A stretch of DNA of 57,984 nucleotides, from the NCBI GenBank assembly GCA_030005635.1, contig JARUHP010000025.1, positions 1 to 57,984 on the forward strand, in the 5' to 3' direction. Numbering within the stretch: position 1 is the first letter of the stretch; each line of letters opens with the position of its first letter. This document shows positions 23,404 through 32,797 of the stretch, piece after piece. Below the pieces are notes generated by a model. The model saw nothing but the letters and a program-made list of their open reading frames with translations. It did no database searches and was not told the DNA's origin. The stretch is from Deltaproteobacteria bacterium IMCC39146. Its GTDB lineage: Bacteria; Desulfobacterota; Desulfuromonadia; Desulfuromonadales; BM103. A program made the translations under genes and the position numbers.

Positions 23404-25677
23404 CTAGTGGGTCAGTCCGCCTTCTACCTGGGCTATGTAATTGTACAAGGCTTCTGCAGCCGGTTGCTCAACCTCAGTAAAGTGGACGCCGTTACCTGTG
23501 GGGAAGTCCGGTTTGGCTTTTTTGCAGTTGTTGTTGGTCCAGACCACCTTTGCCAAGGCTTCGATCGGTGGTGCATCGACTCCCGGTAAGCTGAAGTGCA
23601 GCTTGATAATGGTCCCTTCCTGAACGGGCTCTGGTACGCTGACGAACATTCCGTCGGTGCTGAGATCTTCCGAGAGACCGTTGGTTGCATGACTGTTGGC
23701 GCGCAATGAAACGTTGGTTCTGCAAGGCACGCGCTTTGGTCGGTTGATGTCACAGCTTGTGAAGGGGCCCCGCTGTTTCTTGTGGTAACGGATAAAGGCT
23801 TCGACGATTTGGGAGTCAAAGCGGGTGCCGCTGTGCTGGCGCAGCAGTTGGTAGGCAATTTCCGTGGGCATCGGGTCACGGTAATGACGCTTGGAAGTAA
23901 TGGCTTCGAAGAAATCAGCAACGGAGATGATCAATGCTCCGAGGGGTATATCATCCCCCTTGAGACCCCAGGGGTAGCCGGTGCCGTCGATGTTCTCATG
24001 ATGAGCCGCTGCAATCGAAGGGATGTTGTGGTAGATCCCGTCAAAGTTGATCCCCTCAAGGATATCCTTGGTCTTATTCGTGTGAGTCTTGACGATGTCG
24101 TATTCTTCTTCCGTCAACTGTCCTTCTTTTTTGAGGATCGCATCTGGAACGCCGATCTTGCCATAATCGTGCAGCAGGGAGGCGACCCGTATCCTTTCTG
24201 TCTCTTCTTCGCTGATGTTCAGAGTGTTGCAGATGCCCACGGAGTACTCTGTGACTTTTTTGCTGTGCCCTGCAGTGAGCGGGTCCCGGGCGTCAATGGT
24301 GGCGGCGAGGACTTCGAGGGTCGAGTGGAATTGACGCTCCTTGGTTTGCAGCAGGTCTGCGTTTCGAATGCTGATCCCCAGCATCGGTGCGATGCCCATC
24401 AGCAGGCTGACATCACTTTGCTGCAGCGGTCTTTTAGATTTGAGGTTGTCGACGGCCAGCAGCCCGATCGACTTGCCTTCGCAGATAATCGGGCAACAGA
24501 TAAAGGAGTGGGCCCCCAACTTTTCAATCAGCGACAGGCTGCGTGACGAGAGCTTGCCGTGCAGGTCCCGGACGTCATCAATCAAAAAGGGCCTTTGTTC
24601 ATGGAAGGCAACCACGAAGACCCCTCGTGAACTCGGCTTGTTAAGGTGGAAGGCGATGCTGTTGAGCATGCGCAACTGTTCACTGTTATAGCCGAAGCCG
24701 GTACGGAAGAGCAATTGATCGCGATCCTTGTTGGCGAGCATGATCATGCCGCGGTCGAAGTCGAGCCGTTTCTTGAGGACCTGAATGACGTTGGCGAGAA
24801 TCTCGTCGACTTCGGTCGGGGCACTGATCGCCTGGCCGATTTCGTTGTTCATCAGGGAGTTGCTGTAATTGATGTTCATCTGTTCGATCAGCTTTTCACT
24901 TGAGTCGAACAAGTTGTCGAGGCTGCGGCGCAGTTCACTGTTCTCCTTGGTGCGTGCCGTGTAGGAGAGGGCTGCGATTGTGGCCAGTGAGGCTGGTAGC
25001 AGGGTCTGTGCCGTTAATGCTGGGTTCCAAAAGGCCGCGGCACCACAGGCGCCGGCCAGGGTAAATGCGGAGATGTCACGGGTTTTGCTCCAGAGGTCGG
25101 CTGCCGAGCGCTTCCAACTGATCACGTAACGGCAATGCGGATCGCCGTCGAAGAGGCACTCGGGATGTTCGATGATTGGCATCTTGTCGTTGAACATCAT
25201 GCAAATGGCTTCGAAGAAGCCCATGCGGTTTTCGCATTGGAAAACCTTTTCAGAAATCCCGGGGTAGGGCGTGACCACGACTTCAACGCTATTGTCGCTA
25301 ATGCGTTTGGATTGATATTGAGCGGAGCGGGTGAACTTGCTGGCAGCGTTGCGAATCAGGCCGAAGGCGTGTGCCGGGCCGACCAGGCCAAGAATATATT
25401 GGCGCATGGCGCCTATGGCTTGCGGTGAAGCAGAATAACGGCCAGCATCGCGGGCGACTTGAGGGTTCCCTGTAACTTCGACGGCTTTTGCATAAAAACG
25501 GTCGATCTGCGCCTGCGTGAACCAGTGGGATTGATCCGCGATCTCATAGCTTTGCATGCCCGCATATTCCAATGCTATGGAGGTATCGATGTCCGGGTGC
25601 TTTTTTTTCAACAGTTTGATGTACGTATCGATGATACGGCTGTTGTAAAGCAGGTCCTTGGATAGTTTCGGCGTCAT
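23404..25677 (-). CDS. HD-GYP phosphodiesterase with sensor, GAF and PilZ domains
   Basis: A 757-residue signalling protein. It starts with an N-terminal ligand-binding-like domain (about 1-195; conserved end HPECLFDGDPHCRYVISW, a V4R-like pattern). A hydrophobic pair follows at about 205-245, then a coiled coil and a GAF domain (about 285-430). The HD-GYP domain is at about 450-625 with LLHDYGKIGVPD, HTNKTKDIL and HHENIDGTGYPWGL, so the metal and GYP residues are intact. A C-terminal PilZ domain follows (RPKRVPCRTNVSLRA, EDLSTDGMF). It should degrade c-di-GMP or cGAMP and bind c-di-GMP through PilZ, possibly for feedback. ATG 25677 overlaps the stop of the upstream PilZ gene, so the two are coupled. 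Confidence 0.92.
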   Translation of the reverse strand: MTPKLSKDLLYNSRIIDTYIKLLKKKHPDIDTSIALEYAGMQSYEIADQSHWFTQAQIDRFYAKAVEVTGNPQVARDAGRYSASPQAIGAMRQYILGLVGPAHAFGLIRNAASKFTRSAQYQSKRISDNSVEVVVTPYPGISEKVFQCENRMGFFEAICMMFNDKMPIIEHPECLFDGDPHCRYVISWKRSAADLWSKTRDISAFTLAGACGAAAFWNPALTAQTLLPASLATIAALSYTARTKENSELRRSLDNLFDSSEKLIEQMNINYSNSLMNNEIGQAISAPTEVDEILANVIQVLKKRLDFDRGMIMLANKDRDQLLFRTGFGYNSEQLRMLNSIAFHLNKPSSRGVFVVAFHEQRPFLIDDVRDLHGKLSSRSLSLIEKLGAHSFICCPIICEGKSIGLLAVDNLKSKRPLQQSDVSLLMGIAPMLGISIRNADLLQTKERQFHSTLEVLAATIDARDPLTAGHSKKVTEYSVGICNTLNISEEETERIRVASLLHDYGKIGVPDAILKKEGQLTEEEYDIVKTHTNKTKDILEGINFDGIYHNIPSIAAAHHENIDGTGYPWGLKGDDIPLGALIISVADFFEAITSKRHYRDPMPTEIAYQLLRQHSGTRFDSQIVEAFIRYHKKQRGPFTSCDINRPKRVPCRTNVSLRANSHATNGLSEDLSTDGMFVSVPEPVQEGTIIKLHFSLPGVDAPPIEALAKVVWTNNNCKKAKPDFPTGNGVHFTEVEQPAAEALYNYIAQVEGGLTH

Positions 25678-27779
25678 GATTTCGATTCTTCCTTGCTTCT
25701 GTTTATGCGCTTGAAATAATTGCCACAGAACTCGAAATAGGGATCAAGGTGCGCACAGTTGAGAACCCAGAGATTGTATTGCTTCTCAATATCGATTGAC
25801 TGACTGGACGCGTAGTCCGGCGGGTAGGTTAAGACCGGCACTTCGTCATGCGGATACTTGGCGGCAAGCATGGAGATCGCCGTAAAAAAAGCCTCGCGGG
25901 GCAAAGCTTTGTTGTCGAGAACGATGACTGTGATGGCGTTGGTCAGGTTCGAGAGGTTCAGCCCTATCTCCGTACGCAGGATCATGAAAAGCGCAATGGT
26001 TGTGCCCTCTTTCTGCAGGGCGAATAAAGACTGCTCTCGCTGGAAGCCGGCCTTCTCGTAACTCTTTTGCAGCAAAGCATCCTGCTGGCTCTCAATTTGG
26101 AGGTCCATCCCCTGCAGCATCAGTCCCCCGGATTTGTTCTGGTAAAAGGCCTCCAGATCGAGTAGGTCTTCTTCTTTTGCCGGCGTCAGTTGCCAGGCCC
26201 CTCCATCACGCCACTTGAGATCATATTCCTTGCGATAGTGGAAGTAGTCGAAGGTGTCAACAGAGCAGCTGGAAGGATCGTCGTAATGTTTGGCGACTCC
26301 ACCGAAGATGCGCTGCGGAAACCTGTTCTCAGGTCGGAAGAAGCACATGACGTAATCCATGTGTGCCGAATAGAGCGCCTGGGCTTCGTTGACCGCTTCG
26401 CCAACCAGTTGCAGCGTTTCCATGCCTGCTTTGCGCGAATGGGTGCGGTCGGCTGCGTGATGGTGGATCAGCCATGAGTTGTTGAATTGGCGGAGCATCG
26501 CCATGTGGCCGACGATCCTGCTGTTCTCCTGGTAAATGAAGTGGCGGGCTATCTCCGGAGCAGAATCGTAGAGTTTGCTGTAAGTCTCCTTGAACTCCTC
26601 CCTGTAGTCCTTCAATGACAGGTATTTCTGCGGGTAGATAAAACCGCTGGAGAAAAAGAACTCCCAGAGCTGGTCAAGGTCGATCTTCGGACAGACCCCT
26701 TTGCTGCGGTCGTCGGCGCGGTGCAACAGTGACATGAGGCGCGTATGGTCGGAGACTTCCATGTCAAGGATGGCCAGGCCACAGCGTAAGGGCGCGTCTT
26801 CGTCGGAATCGTCGAGGCTCTGGCAGTAGACAACTTGTGCCTGGCAGGCCAGACTGAACGAGTCTGCAAGCCGCAACTCGAGTTTTTCCAGCAGCATCCC
26901 CGGCAAGAGCTGTGCTTCCTGGGGTGCTTCTGCCACAGCCATGCCGGCACCTGAGAGATCCGTTACGTCGAGACGAATCAGGTTCTTTGTCAGTGGATGT
27001 GTAAAAACAGCTTCCGGGGCCGGGCGAAGAGCCAGACGGCGATTGCGATGTTTTTTAGCCGGAAAGCGACTTTGCTGGGTAAGAGAGGGTTCCACCACGA
27101 CCGTGTGCTGGTCACGTTTGCCGTGACTGCGCAAAAGCAGGCCAGGAGTTGAAAGCAATGTCTGCCCTGATTGGGTGAAGATAACAGTGAGCGGTTCTCC
27201 CTGTTTCAACCACTGAAAGGTTTGAGGTGGCTTCGCCTGCAGCTCCAGTCGAAAAGCGGCCGCGCTAAAGTCTTCCAGGGTGCCGGAGAAGCTGGCTCCG
27301 TTTTGTATGACGTTGACGGCTATGTCAGAGCAGAAATGTCTTCTGATCCGACGGGAGGTCAGTTGGTGGCAGACTTCCGGAAGTTGGCAGGTTAAACCCT
27401 TTTCGATCAGATTGGCTTTTCCCAGAGCCACTTGCAGAATATGGTGGCCGTGGGGAACTTCCAGATGGCGCAGCTCAAAATCTCCACGCTCGACGCCTTG
27501 AGGCAGCGTAGCCTCCCAGAGACAAGTGAAGTTTTCGTCGATACAAGGTTCTGGGATGGCCTGCAGTCGCAGGCTGCGACCATTTTGTCGGTGAATAAGC
27601 AGAACCGTTAAGGCTTCTGATTGAAAGTGCAGGAAGTTAAGCCGGTTGATCAGCGTTTCTAGACTGATTTTTCGTGCGGATTGGTTGATTGGAGTGACAG
27701 GTGCTTCATGTGCATCGTCCGAATGTCGATGCGTTTTTATCGTTTTTCGGGTGGTGCGTTTCAGGTCAGTGCTTTGCAC
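25674..27779 (-). CDS. Two-PilZ-domain protein with GNAT-like C-terminus
   Basis: A roughly 701-residue cytoplasmic protein. It has two PilZ-like segments: one around residues 140-220 (RRIRRHFCSDIAV, GTLEDFSAAAF) and a clearer one around 245-350 (RNRRLALRPAPEA, LDVTDLSGAGMAV, LRCGLAIL), with the arginine and D/NxSxxG features that bind c-di-GMP. The C-terminal half (about 380-700) resembles acetyltransferase folds (HFIYQENSRIVGHMAMLRQF; KEGTTIALFMIL). An enzymatic role is not certain. The start is unclear: GTG 27779 has AGGAA well placed, while the frame is open to a TTG at 27827 without a site. It is cotranscribed with the HD-GYP gene from a strong promoter. Confidence 0.75.
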   Translation of the reverse strand: MQSTDLKRTTRKTIKTHRHSDDAHEAPVTPINQSARKISLETLINRLNFLHFQSEALTVLLIHRQNGRSLRLQAIPEPCIDENFTCLWEATLPQGVERGDFELRHLEVPHGHHILQVALGKANLIEKGLTCQLPEVCHQLTSRRIRRHFCSDIAVNVIQNGASFSGTLEDFSAAAFRLELQAKPPQTFQWLKQGEPLTVIFTQSGQTLLSTPGLLLRSHGKRDQHTVVVEPSLTQQSRFPAKKHRNRRLALRPAPEAVFTHPLTKNLIRLDVTDLSGAGMAVAEAPQEAQLLPGMLLEKLELRLADSFSLACQAQVVYCQSLDDSDEDAPLRCGLAILDMEVSDHTRLMSLLHRADDRSKGVCPKIDLDQLWEFFFSSGFIYPQKYLSLKDYREEFKETYSKLYDSAPEIARHFIYQENSRIVGHMAMLRQFNNSWLIHHHAADRTHSRKAGMETLQLVGEAVNEAQALYSAHMDYVMCFFRPENRFPQRIFGGVAKHYDDPSSCSVDTFDYFHYRKEYDLKWRDGGAWQLTPAKEEDLLDLEAFYQNKSGGLMLQGMDLQIESQQDALLQKSYEKAGFQREQSLFALQKEGTTIALFMILRTEIGLNLSNLTNAITVIVLDNKALPREAFFTAISMLAAKYPHDEVPVLTYPPDYASSQSIDIEKQYNLWVLNCAHLDPYFEFCGNYFKRINRSKEESKS

Positions 27780-27897
27780 AGATGTTCCTGGCCGAAGTCC
27801 GTGTGGGCAGATCCTACCTTCTGCCAATTGAAACTATCCCATACGTTGGGTCCGATTGTTTGTGTAATTGTACTTTAGTTGTATTAAATTATGCACA

Positions 27898-27925
27898 ATT
27901 ATAGTTAAATTAAAATAATTGTCAA
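27898..27925 (-). promoter_or_regulatory. Near-consensus sigma-70 promoter for the PilZ/HD-GYP operon
   Basis: On the minus strand, a perfect TTGACA (27920-27925) and a perfect TATAAT (27898-27903) are separated by 16 bp in very AT-rich DNA, about 120 bp upstream of the first gene. Confidence 0.8.
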
Positions 27926-28011
27926 GAAGTTATGTTCAAATATATCCCTTATTTGGGGCTGGGATATGGGAGCAGAAGGGTGAAGGGGCGATCTTGTCAA
28001 GCCCTCAGTTA

Positions 28012-29352
28012 CTAGCCCCCGCCTTTCTCGTCTTCGTTCTGTTTTGCTCTCTGTGAGGTCCACCAGTCGAGTCGCTCCCGGATCGTTTTCTCGTAACCCG
28101 ATTCTTTCGGCCGGTAGTAACTTGTGTCACCAAGAGCTTCGGGGAGATGTTCCTGGGAGACAACGCTGTTTTCGCGATTGTGCGCATATTGATAATCTTT
28201 GCCGTAGCCAAGCTCTTTCATGAGGCCCGTCGGGGCATTACGCAAGTGGTGTGGGACTGGCAGAGCGCCGCTTTGGCGGACTTCTTTCTGCGCCTCGCCG
28301 ATGGCGACATAGGCTGCGTTACTCTTGGGAGTTGTGGCCAGGTAGGTGACGGCTTGAGCCAGCGGGATGCGGCCTTCCGGCATGCCTATGAAGTGAACGG
28401 CCTGCTGCGCAGATACAGCGATTTGCAGTGCGCGGGGGTCGGCATTGCCAACGTCTTCTGCGGCAAAAATGACCATCCGTCGCGCGATGAAGAGCGGATC
28501 TTCGCCAGCTTCAATCATGCGGGCCAGCCAGTAAATGGCGCCATCCGGGTCTGATCCACGCATGCTTTTTATGAACGCGGAGATTACGTTGTAGTGTTCT
28601 TCGGCGCCCTTGTCGTAGAGGAGTGGCGCTTTTTGCATGGCGGCTGCCGCATCGCTCTGCAGGATGATTTTCCCGGTGGCTGTGGCCGCTGCCACTTCCA
28701 GGCTGTTCAGCGCGGAACGTGCGTCGCCATGAGATTGTTCGGCGATGAAGGTGATCGCTCCGTCATCAATGGTCAGTTGTTGCTCGCCAAGCCCTTCTTG
28801 GCAGGAGAGGGCGCGCTTGAGGAGTTTTGCGATATCATCTGCCGCCAGGGGTTCGAGAACAAACACTTTGGACCGGGAGAGCAGTGCGGAATTAACCTCG
28901 AAGGACGGATTCTCTGTTGTTGCACCGATCAGGGTGATGTCGCCATTCTCCACCCAGGGTAAGAGCGCATCCTGTTGAGCTTTATTGAAACGGTGGATTT
29001 CATCGATAAAGAGCAGGGTTCGCCGCCCGTAGTAGTTTCTCTCCTGCTGGGCCTTGGCGACGACTTCACGAATGTCTTTGACGCCCTGCAGGACGGCCGA
29101 GAAGGCAACGAAATAACTGCGGGTGGTTTGAGCGATGACTCTGGCCAGGGTCGTTTTGCCGGTACCCGGCGGCCCCCAGAAGATAGCAGAGGTGAGCTGG
29201 TCCTGCTCGATCAGGCGTCGCAAGATGCCCTCTTCGCCGAGCAGGTGCTGCTGGCCAACCATCTCGTCGATGCGCTGCGGTCGCAGGCGCTCGGCCAATG
29301 GTGCCGGAGCTTTTCCGGATGTTCCTGAGGAAAAAAGATCCATCGTTGCCAT
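28012..29352 (-). CDS. rarA: Replication-associated recombination protein RarA (MgsA)
   Basis: A 446-residue AAA+ ATPase related to clamp loaders; it acts at stalled replication forks. Walker A is GPPGTGKTTLARV (about residue 60), Walker B is LLFIDEIHRFNKAQQD, sensor 1 is IGATTENPSFEVN, and the C-terminal part shows GSDPDGAIYWLARM and ADPRALQIAVSAQQAV, as in the family. The N-terminus (APLAERLRPQRIDEMVGQQHLLG) is typical. Length is normal (E. coli about 447). It is transcribed alone, divergently from nadK. Confidence 0.95.
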   Translation of the reverse strand: MATMDLFSSGTSGKAPAPLAERLRPQRIDEMVGQQHLLGEEGILRRLIEQDQLTSAIFWGPPGTGKTTLARVIAQTTRSYFVAFSAVLQGVKDIREVVAKAQQERNYYGRRTLLFIDEIHRFNKAQQDALLPWVENGDITLIGATTENPSFEVNSALLSRSKVFVLEPLAADDIAKLLKRALSCQEGLGEQQLTIDDGAITFIAEQSHGDARSALNSLEVAAATATGKIILQSDAAAAMQKAPLLYDKGAEEHYNVISAFIKSMRGSDPDGAIYWLARMIEAGEDPLFIARRMVIFAAEDVGNADPRALQIAVSAQQAVHFIGMPEGRIPLAQAVTYLATTPKSNAAYVAIGEAQKEVRQSGALPVPHHLRNAPTGLMKELGYGKDYQYAHNRENSVVSQEHLPEALGDTSYYRPKESGYEKTIRERLDWWTSQRAKQNEDEKGGG

Positions 29353-29506
29353 GTGAAATTTAGGGTTGGATTGGTCCGAAAACGCAAAGATTGGACCTTA
29401 TCACAAAGGCTCTGTATGGACAAGAGAGAGATGGCGTAAGTCACTGATAGGCATAGACTTTGACGGTTTGTTGTGATAGTGTTCGCTCACTCGGAGGGAT
29501 CGTTCT

Positions 29507-30361
29507 ATGAAGCGCATCGGAATTTTTGCCAAACGTCACAATAAAGACGCAGTCACTCTCGCAGACGAGGTGGTGGCCTGGCTGGTTGACCGTCAGATTG
29601 AAGTCTTTGTCGATGAAGCTCTGGCCAAAGCCATGCCTGATATGCACGGCTACCCTGGGCAGGCTATCCCGCCCCTGGTTGACATGGTTGTTGTCCTCGG
29701 CGGCGATGGCACTCTGCTCTCGGTTGCACGCCTGGTCGGTGATCTGCGTACCCCTATTCTGGGAGTGAACCTCGGTAGCCTTGGCTTTATGACAGAAATT
29801 ACCCGCCCTGAACTTTTCCCGATGTTGGAGCAGGTCCTCGCGGGTAACTTCACTGTCTCCGAACGTATGCGGCTGTTGGCTGTTATCCGTCGCAAGGGAG
29901 AAGAGGTTGCACGTTACCGGGTTCTTAATGATGTTGTTATCAACAAGGGGGCCCTGGCCAGAATTATCGATATGGAAGCCTGGGTTGATGATGATTACCT
30001 GACGACCTTCAAGGCTGATGGCCTGATTGTTTCGACACCGACCGGATCAACCGGTTATAACCTGGCCGCTGGCGGCCCAATTATCTATCCCGGTAATCAT
30101 TGCCATGTTATCTCGCCGATCTGTCCGCACACGCTGACGAACCGGCCCATTGTGGTCTCGGATGAAGCAACGATCCGGATTGCGGTTAAGTCGCTTGAAC
30201 AGGATGTTGTTCTTACCGCCGATGGACAGGAGGGGATGCCTCTTGAGTGCGGCGATGTGGTTGAATTGCGCAAGTCAAATCATTCCACTCTGCTCATAAA
30301 AAGCCCGAGTAAAGATTATTTCCAGGTGCTGCGTACCAAGCTGCATTGGGGCGAGAGATAA
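29507..30361 (+). CDS. nadK: NAD kinase
   Basis: A 284-residue enzyme that phosphorylates NAD to NADP with ATP or polyphosphate in the cytoplasm. The GGDGTLLSVAR motif is at about residue 63, NLGSLGFMTE at about 88, the NE/D-type VLNDVVINKG at about 140, and TPTGSTGYNLAAGGPI at about 177. Ribosome site GGAGG lies 9 nt before ATG 29507. It reads towards recN, a pairing common in many bacteria, with 137 bp between them. Confidence 0.96.
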   Translation: MKRIGIFAKRHNKDAVTLADEVVAWLVDRQIEVFVDEALAKAMPDMHGYPGQAIPPLVDMVVVLGGDGTLLSVARLVGDLRTPILGVNLGSLGFMTEITRPELFPMLEQVLAGNFTVSERMRLLAVIRRKGEEVARYRVLNDVVINKGALARIIDMEAWVDDDYLTTFKADGLIVSTPTGSTGYNLAAGGPIIYPGNHCHVISPICPHTLTNRPIVVSDEATIRIAVKSLEQDVVLTADGQEGMPLECGDVVELRKSNHSTLLIKSPSKDYFQVLRTKLHWGER

Positions 30362-30498
30362 TGAAAAGCGAGTGGCGTGTGGCGAGAAAAGGCCAAACCT
30401 TTTGCTGCACATACTTGCACCTTGGGCATCACCCACAACTTTTGTCGCTATGATGTTTTATTCGCGCCACTCACTACGCGCTACGCGCCACTGATCCT
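30362..30498. repeat. Imperfect inverted-repeat spacer between nadK and recN
   Basis: GCGAGTGGCGTGTGGCG near 30368 faces GCGCCACTCACTACGCG and a further CGCGCCACT near 30465-30490, giving an imperfect long hairpin about 120 nt wide. No gene is seen. It may be a dispersed palindromic element of the host genome. Confidence 0.45.
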
Positions 30499-32166
30499 AT
30501 GCTCATCAATCTGACCATCACTAACTTTGCCATTATTGACCGGCTTGAAGTCCAGTTCGACGAAGGCTTCAACGTGCTCACCGGTGAAACCGGCGCAGGT
30601 AAATCAATCATCCTCGACGCGTTTGGTCTGTTGCTGGGAGACCGGGCTCGTCCGGACCTCGTTCGTGCCGGCGCCAGCGAAGCGACTGTAGAAGCGCTTT
30701 TTGATCTGACCGGACGTGATGATATCCTGCAAGCCTTTACAGCCGCTGGCTTCGCTGTCGACAATGAACTCGTTTTGAGACGCATCGTGCAAAGCGGAGG
30801 CCGAAGCCGTGCGTATGTTAACGGCAACCTGGTGACGCTTGCACAATTGCAACCTTTGAGCGAACTTCTGGTGACTGTCTGTGGGCAGCATGAACATCAA
30901 TCTTTACTGCAACGAAATGTTCATCTGACAGTTCTTGATCGATTTGGCAACCTTGACGAGCATTTGCGCCTCTATCGCGAGTCTTACGGGCTGATGCAGA
31001 AAATTGTCCAGCAGCTTGAGTGTCTCGAGGTTGCCGAGCGTGATCGTCAACAACGACTCGATTTTCTGCGACATCAAGCCGATGAAATTAATTCTGTACA
31101 GTTGCTTCCCGGTGAGGAAGAAGAGCTCCTCGCTGAGCGACTGCTGTTGCAGAGTGCCGAGCGCCTCGCAGGGGTGACTCGTGGTGGCTACGAAGCTCTT
31201 TACGAGGGCCATGGCGCTGTATGTGAAGTTTTAGGTGTTCTGGTGTCTGAATTGAAATCGGTCGGTGAGGTTGACCCGGAGTTGGCAGAGCTGGCAGAGA
31301 CCGTTCAACGTGGCCTTTTTGAATTGGAGGACGTTTCACTCCGACTACGTTCTTACCTGGGTCGGATTGCTTTTGAGCCGAACCGCCTGGAAGTCATTGA
31401 GGAGCGTCTTGCGATCTTGACCCGCCTGAAGCGCAAGTATGCGCCGAGCGTAGTAGAGATTCTGGTTCTGCTTGAAGCCTTTGAGCAGGAAATTACCGAA
31501 CTGGAAAATGCGCAAGAGACCCGGGATAACCTCTCCGAAGAGCTCATAGCTAGCGCTGCAGAGAGTAGGGCTCTGGGTGAATCCCTCTCTGCTGTACGCA
31601 AGCAGGCAGCTCAAGCGCTAGAGGAGGGTCTTCTCGAGGAGCTGGCCGCTTTAGCTATGCCGGGAGCGTCTTTTGGAGTGGCTTTCACTGAACTGGATAG
31701 TCCTGGGCCGGACGGCCACGAGCGGATTGAATTTATGGTCAGTTCGAACCCGGGAGAGCCCCTGATGCCGTTGGCCAAGGTCGCTTCCGGTGGCGAGCTC
31801 TCCAGGATGATGCTGGCTCTTAAGCGACTTGCGCCGGAAGCGGATAGCGTGCCAACGGTCATCTTTGACGAAGTGGACGCCGGTATCGGTGGGGCTGCGG
31901 CCACTGCGGTCGGGCGCAAGTTACAAGTCGTGAGTCGGACCTCACAAATTCTTTGTGTGACACATTTGCCGCAGGTGGCAGCCTTTGCCGACCACCACCA
32001 TCGCGTTGTTAAACGTGAACTTGACGGTCGCACTCTGACTGCGGTGGAGCACCTCGGCAATGGCGAGAGGGTGCAGGAGATGGCCAGGATGCTTGGTGGG
32101 GCTACGGTCACAGAACAGACCTTGCTGCACGCGAAAGAGCTGGTTTCTACGTCGTCGGCTTCCTGA
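30499..32166 (+). CDS. recN: DNA repair protein RecN
   Basis: A 555-residue SMC-like ATPase acting on double-strand breaks. It has an N-terminal head with Walker A GETGAGKSIILDAFG (about residues 29-43), two long coiled-coil arms (about 150-370) and a C-terminal head with signature KVASGGELSRMMLALK and Walker B VIFDEVDAGIGG. H-loop-like residues follow (CVTHLPQVAAFADHH). Length matches RecN (about 550). ATG 30499 has no strong ribosome site. Confidence 0.96.
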   Translation: MLINLTITNFAIIDRLEVQFDEGFNVLTGETGAGKSIILDAFGLLLGDRARPDLVRAGASEATVEALFDLTGRDDILQAFTAAGFAVDNELVLRRIVQSGGRSRAYVNGNLVTLAQLQPLSELLVTVCGQHEHQSLLQRNVHLTVLDRFGNLDEHLRLYRESYGLMQKIVQQLECLEVAERDRQQRLDFLRHQADEINSVQLLPGEEEELLAERLLLQSAERLAGVTRGGYEALYEGHGAVCEVLGVLVSELKSVGEVDPELAELAETVQRGLFELEDVSLRLRSYLGRIAFEPNRLEVIEERLAILTRLKRKYAPSVVEILVLLEAFEQEITELENAQETRDNLSEELIASAAESRALGESLSAVRKQAAQALEEGLLEELAALAMPGASFGVAFTELDSPGPDGHERIEFMVSSNPGEPLMPLAKVASGGELSRMMLALKRLAPEADSVPTVIFDEVDAGIGGAAATAVGRKLQVVSRTSQILCVTHLPQVAAFADHHHRVVKRELDGRTLTAVEHLGNGERVQEMARMLGGATVTEQTLLHAKELVSTSSAS

Positions 32167-32201
32167 GAAATTTAACTCAGCAATTATTGCCAGGAATACT
32201 C

Positions 32202-32651
32202 ATGATTAGAAAAGCGATTCTTCAGGATGCCCGTCAAATTCACCAACTGTTGATGGTTTACGTCAAGGATGGTCTGGTTCTCTCGCGTTCACTGATGGAC
32301 ATTTTTGAGTCGATCAGAGATTTTTATGTCTTTGTCGAAGATGACCGGGTTGTAGGTGTTGCTGCTCTGAATATCTGTTGGGAAGATCTTGCTGAGGTCC
32401 GCTCGCTGGTTGTCCATGAAGATGTTGCCGGACGAAGAATTGGCAGTCATCTGGTTGAAGCCTGTCTTTCGGAGGCTCGTCAGCTTGGCATTGGCAGAGT
32501 TTTTGCTTTAACTTACCAGCAGAGCTTCTTCGAAAGGCTTGGTTTTGAAGTGATTGAGAAATCAGAGCTGCCGCAAAAGATCTGGAGTGATTGCATCAAG
32601 TGTGTGAAGTTTCCGGACTGTGATGAAATTGCACTGAGTATCTCTCTTTAG
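32202..32651 (+). CDS. ArgA-type N-acetyltransferase (probable N-acetylglutamate synthase)
   Basis: A 149-residue single GNAT domain: MIRKAILQDARQIHQLL at the start, an acetyl-CoA-binding loop VHEDVAGRRIGSHLVEACL (about 80-98), FFERLGF, and a C-terminal PQKIWSDCIKCVKFPDCDE cysteine motif that is characteristic of the short ArgA-like enzymes of this bacterial group. These carry out the first step of arginine synthesis without the kinase-like domain of classical ArgA. The start is ATG 32202 with CAGGAA upstream; the longer frame begins with an unsupported TTG. argJ lies 8 kb away in this window, consistent with arginine metabolism. Confidence 0.78.
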   Translation: MIRKAILQDARQIHQLLMVYVKDGLVLSRSLMDIFESIRDFYVFVEDDRVVGVAALNICWEDLAEVRSLVVHEDVAGRRIGSHLVEACLSEARQLGIGRVFALTYQQSFFERLGFEVIEKSELPQKIWSDCIKCVKFPDCDEIALSISL

Positions 32652-32797
32652 ATGGAGTTTTTTTCTCTCCGTGTGTTGGTTAAGTAAACTTTATCATACC
32701 GTCTGTTGTGTCTTTAATCTTGACAGTGGGCTTGACAATCCTTTATTGTTTGACGTTAGACTTCAGTAAAAACAAGTTGTTCAGGAGGTTTAAGGAT

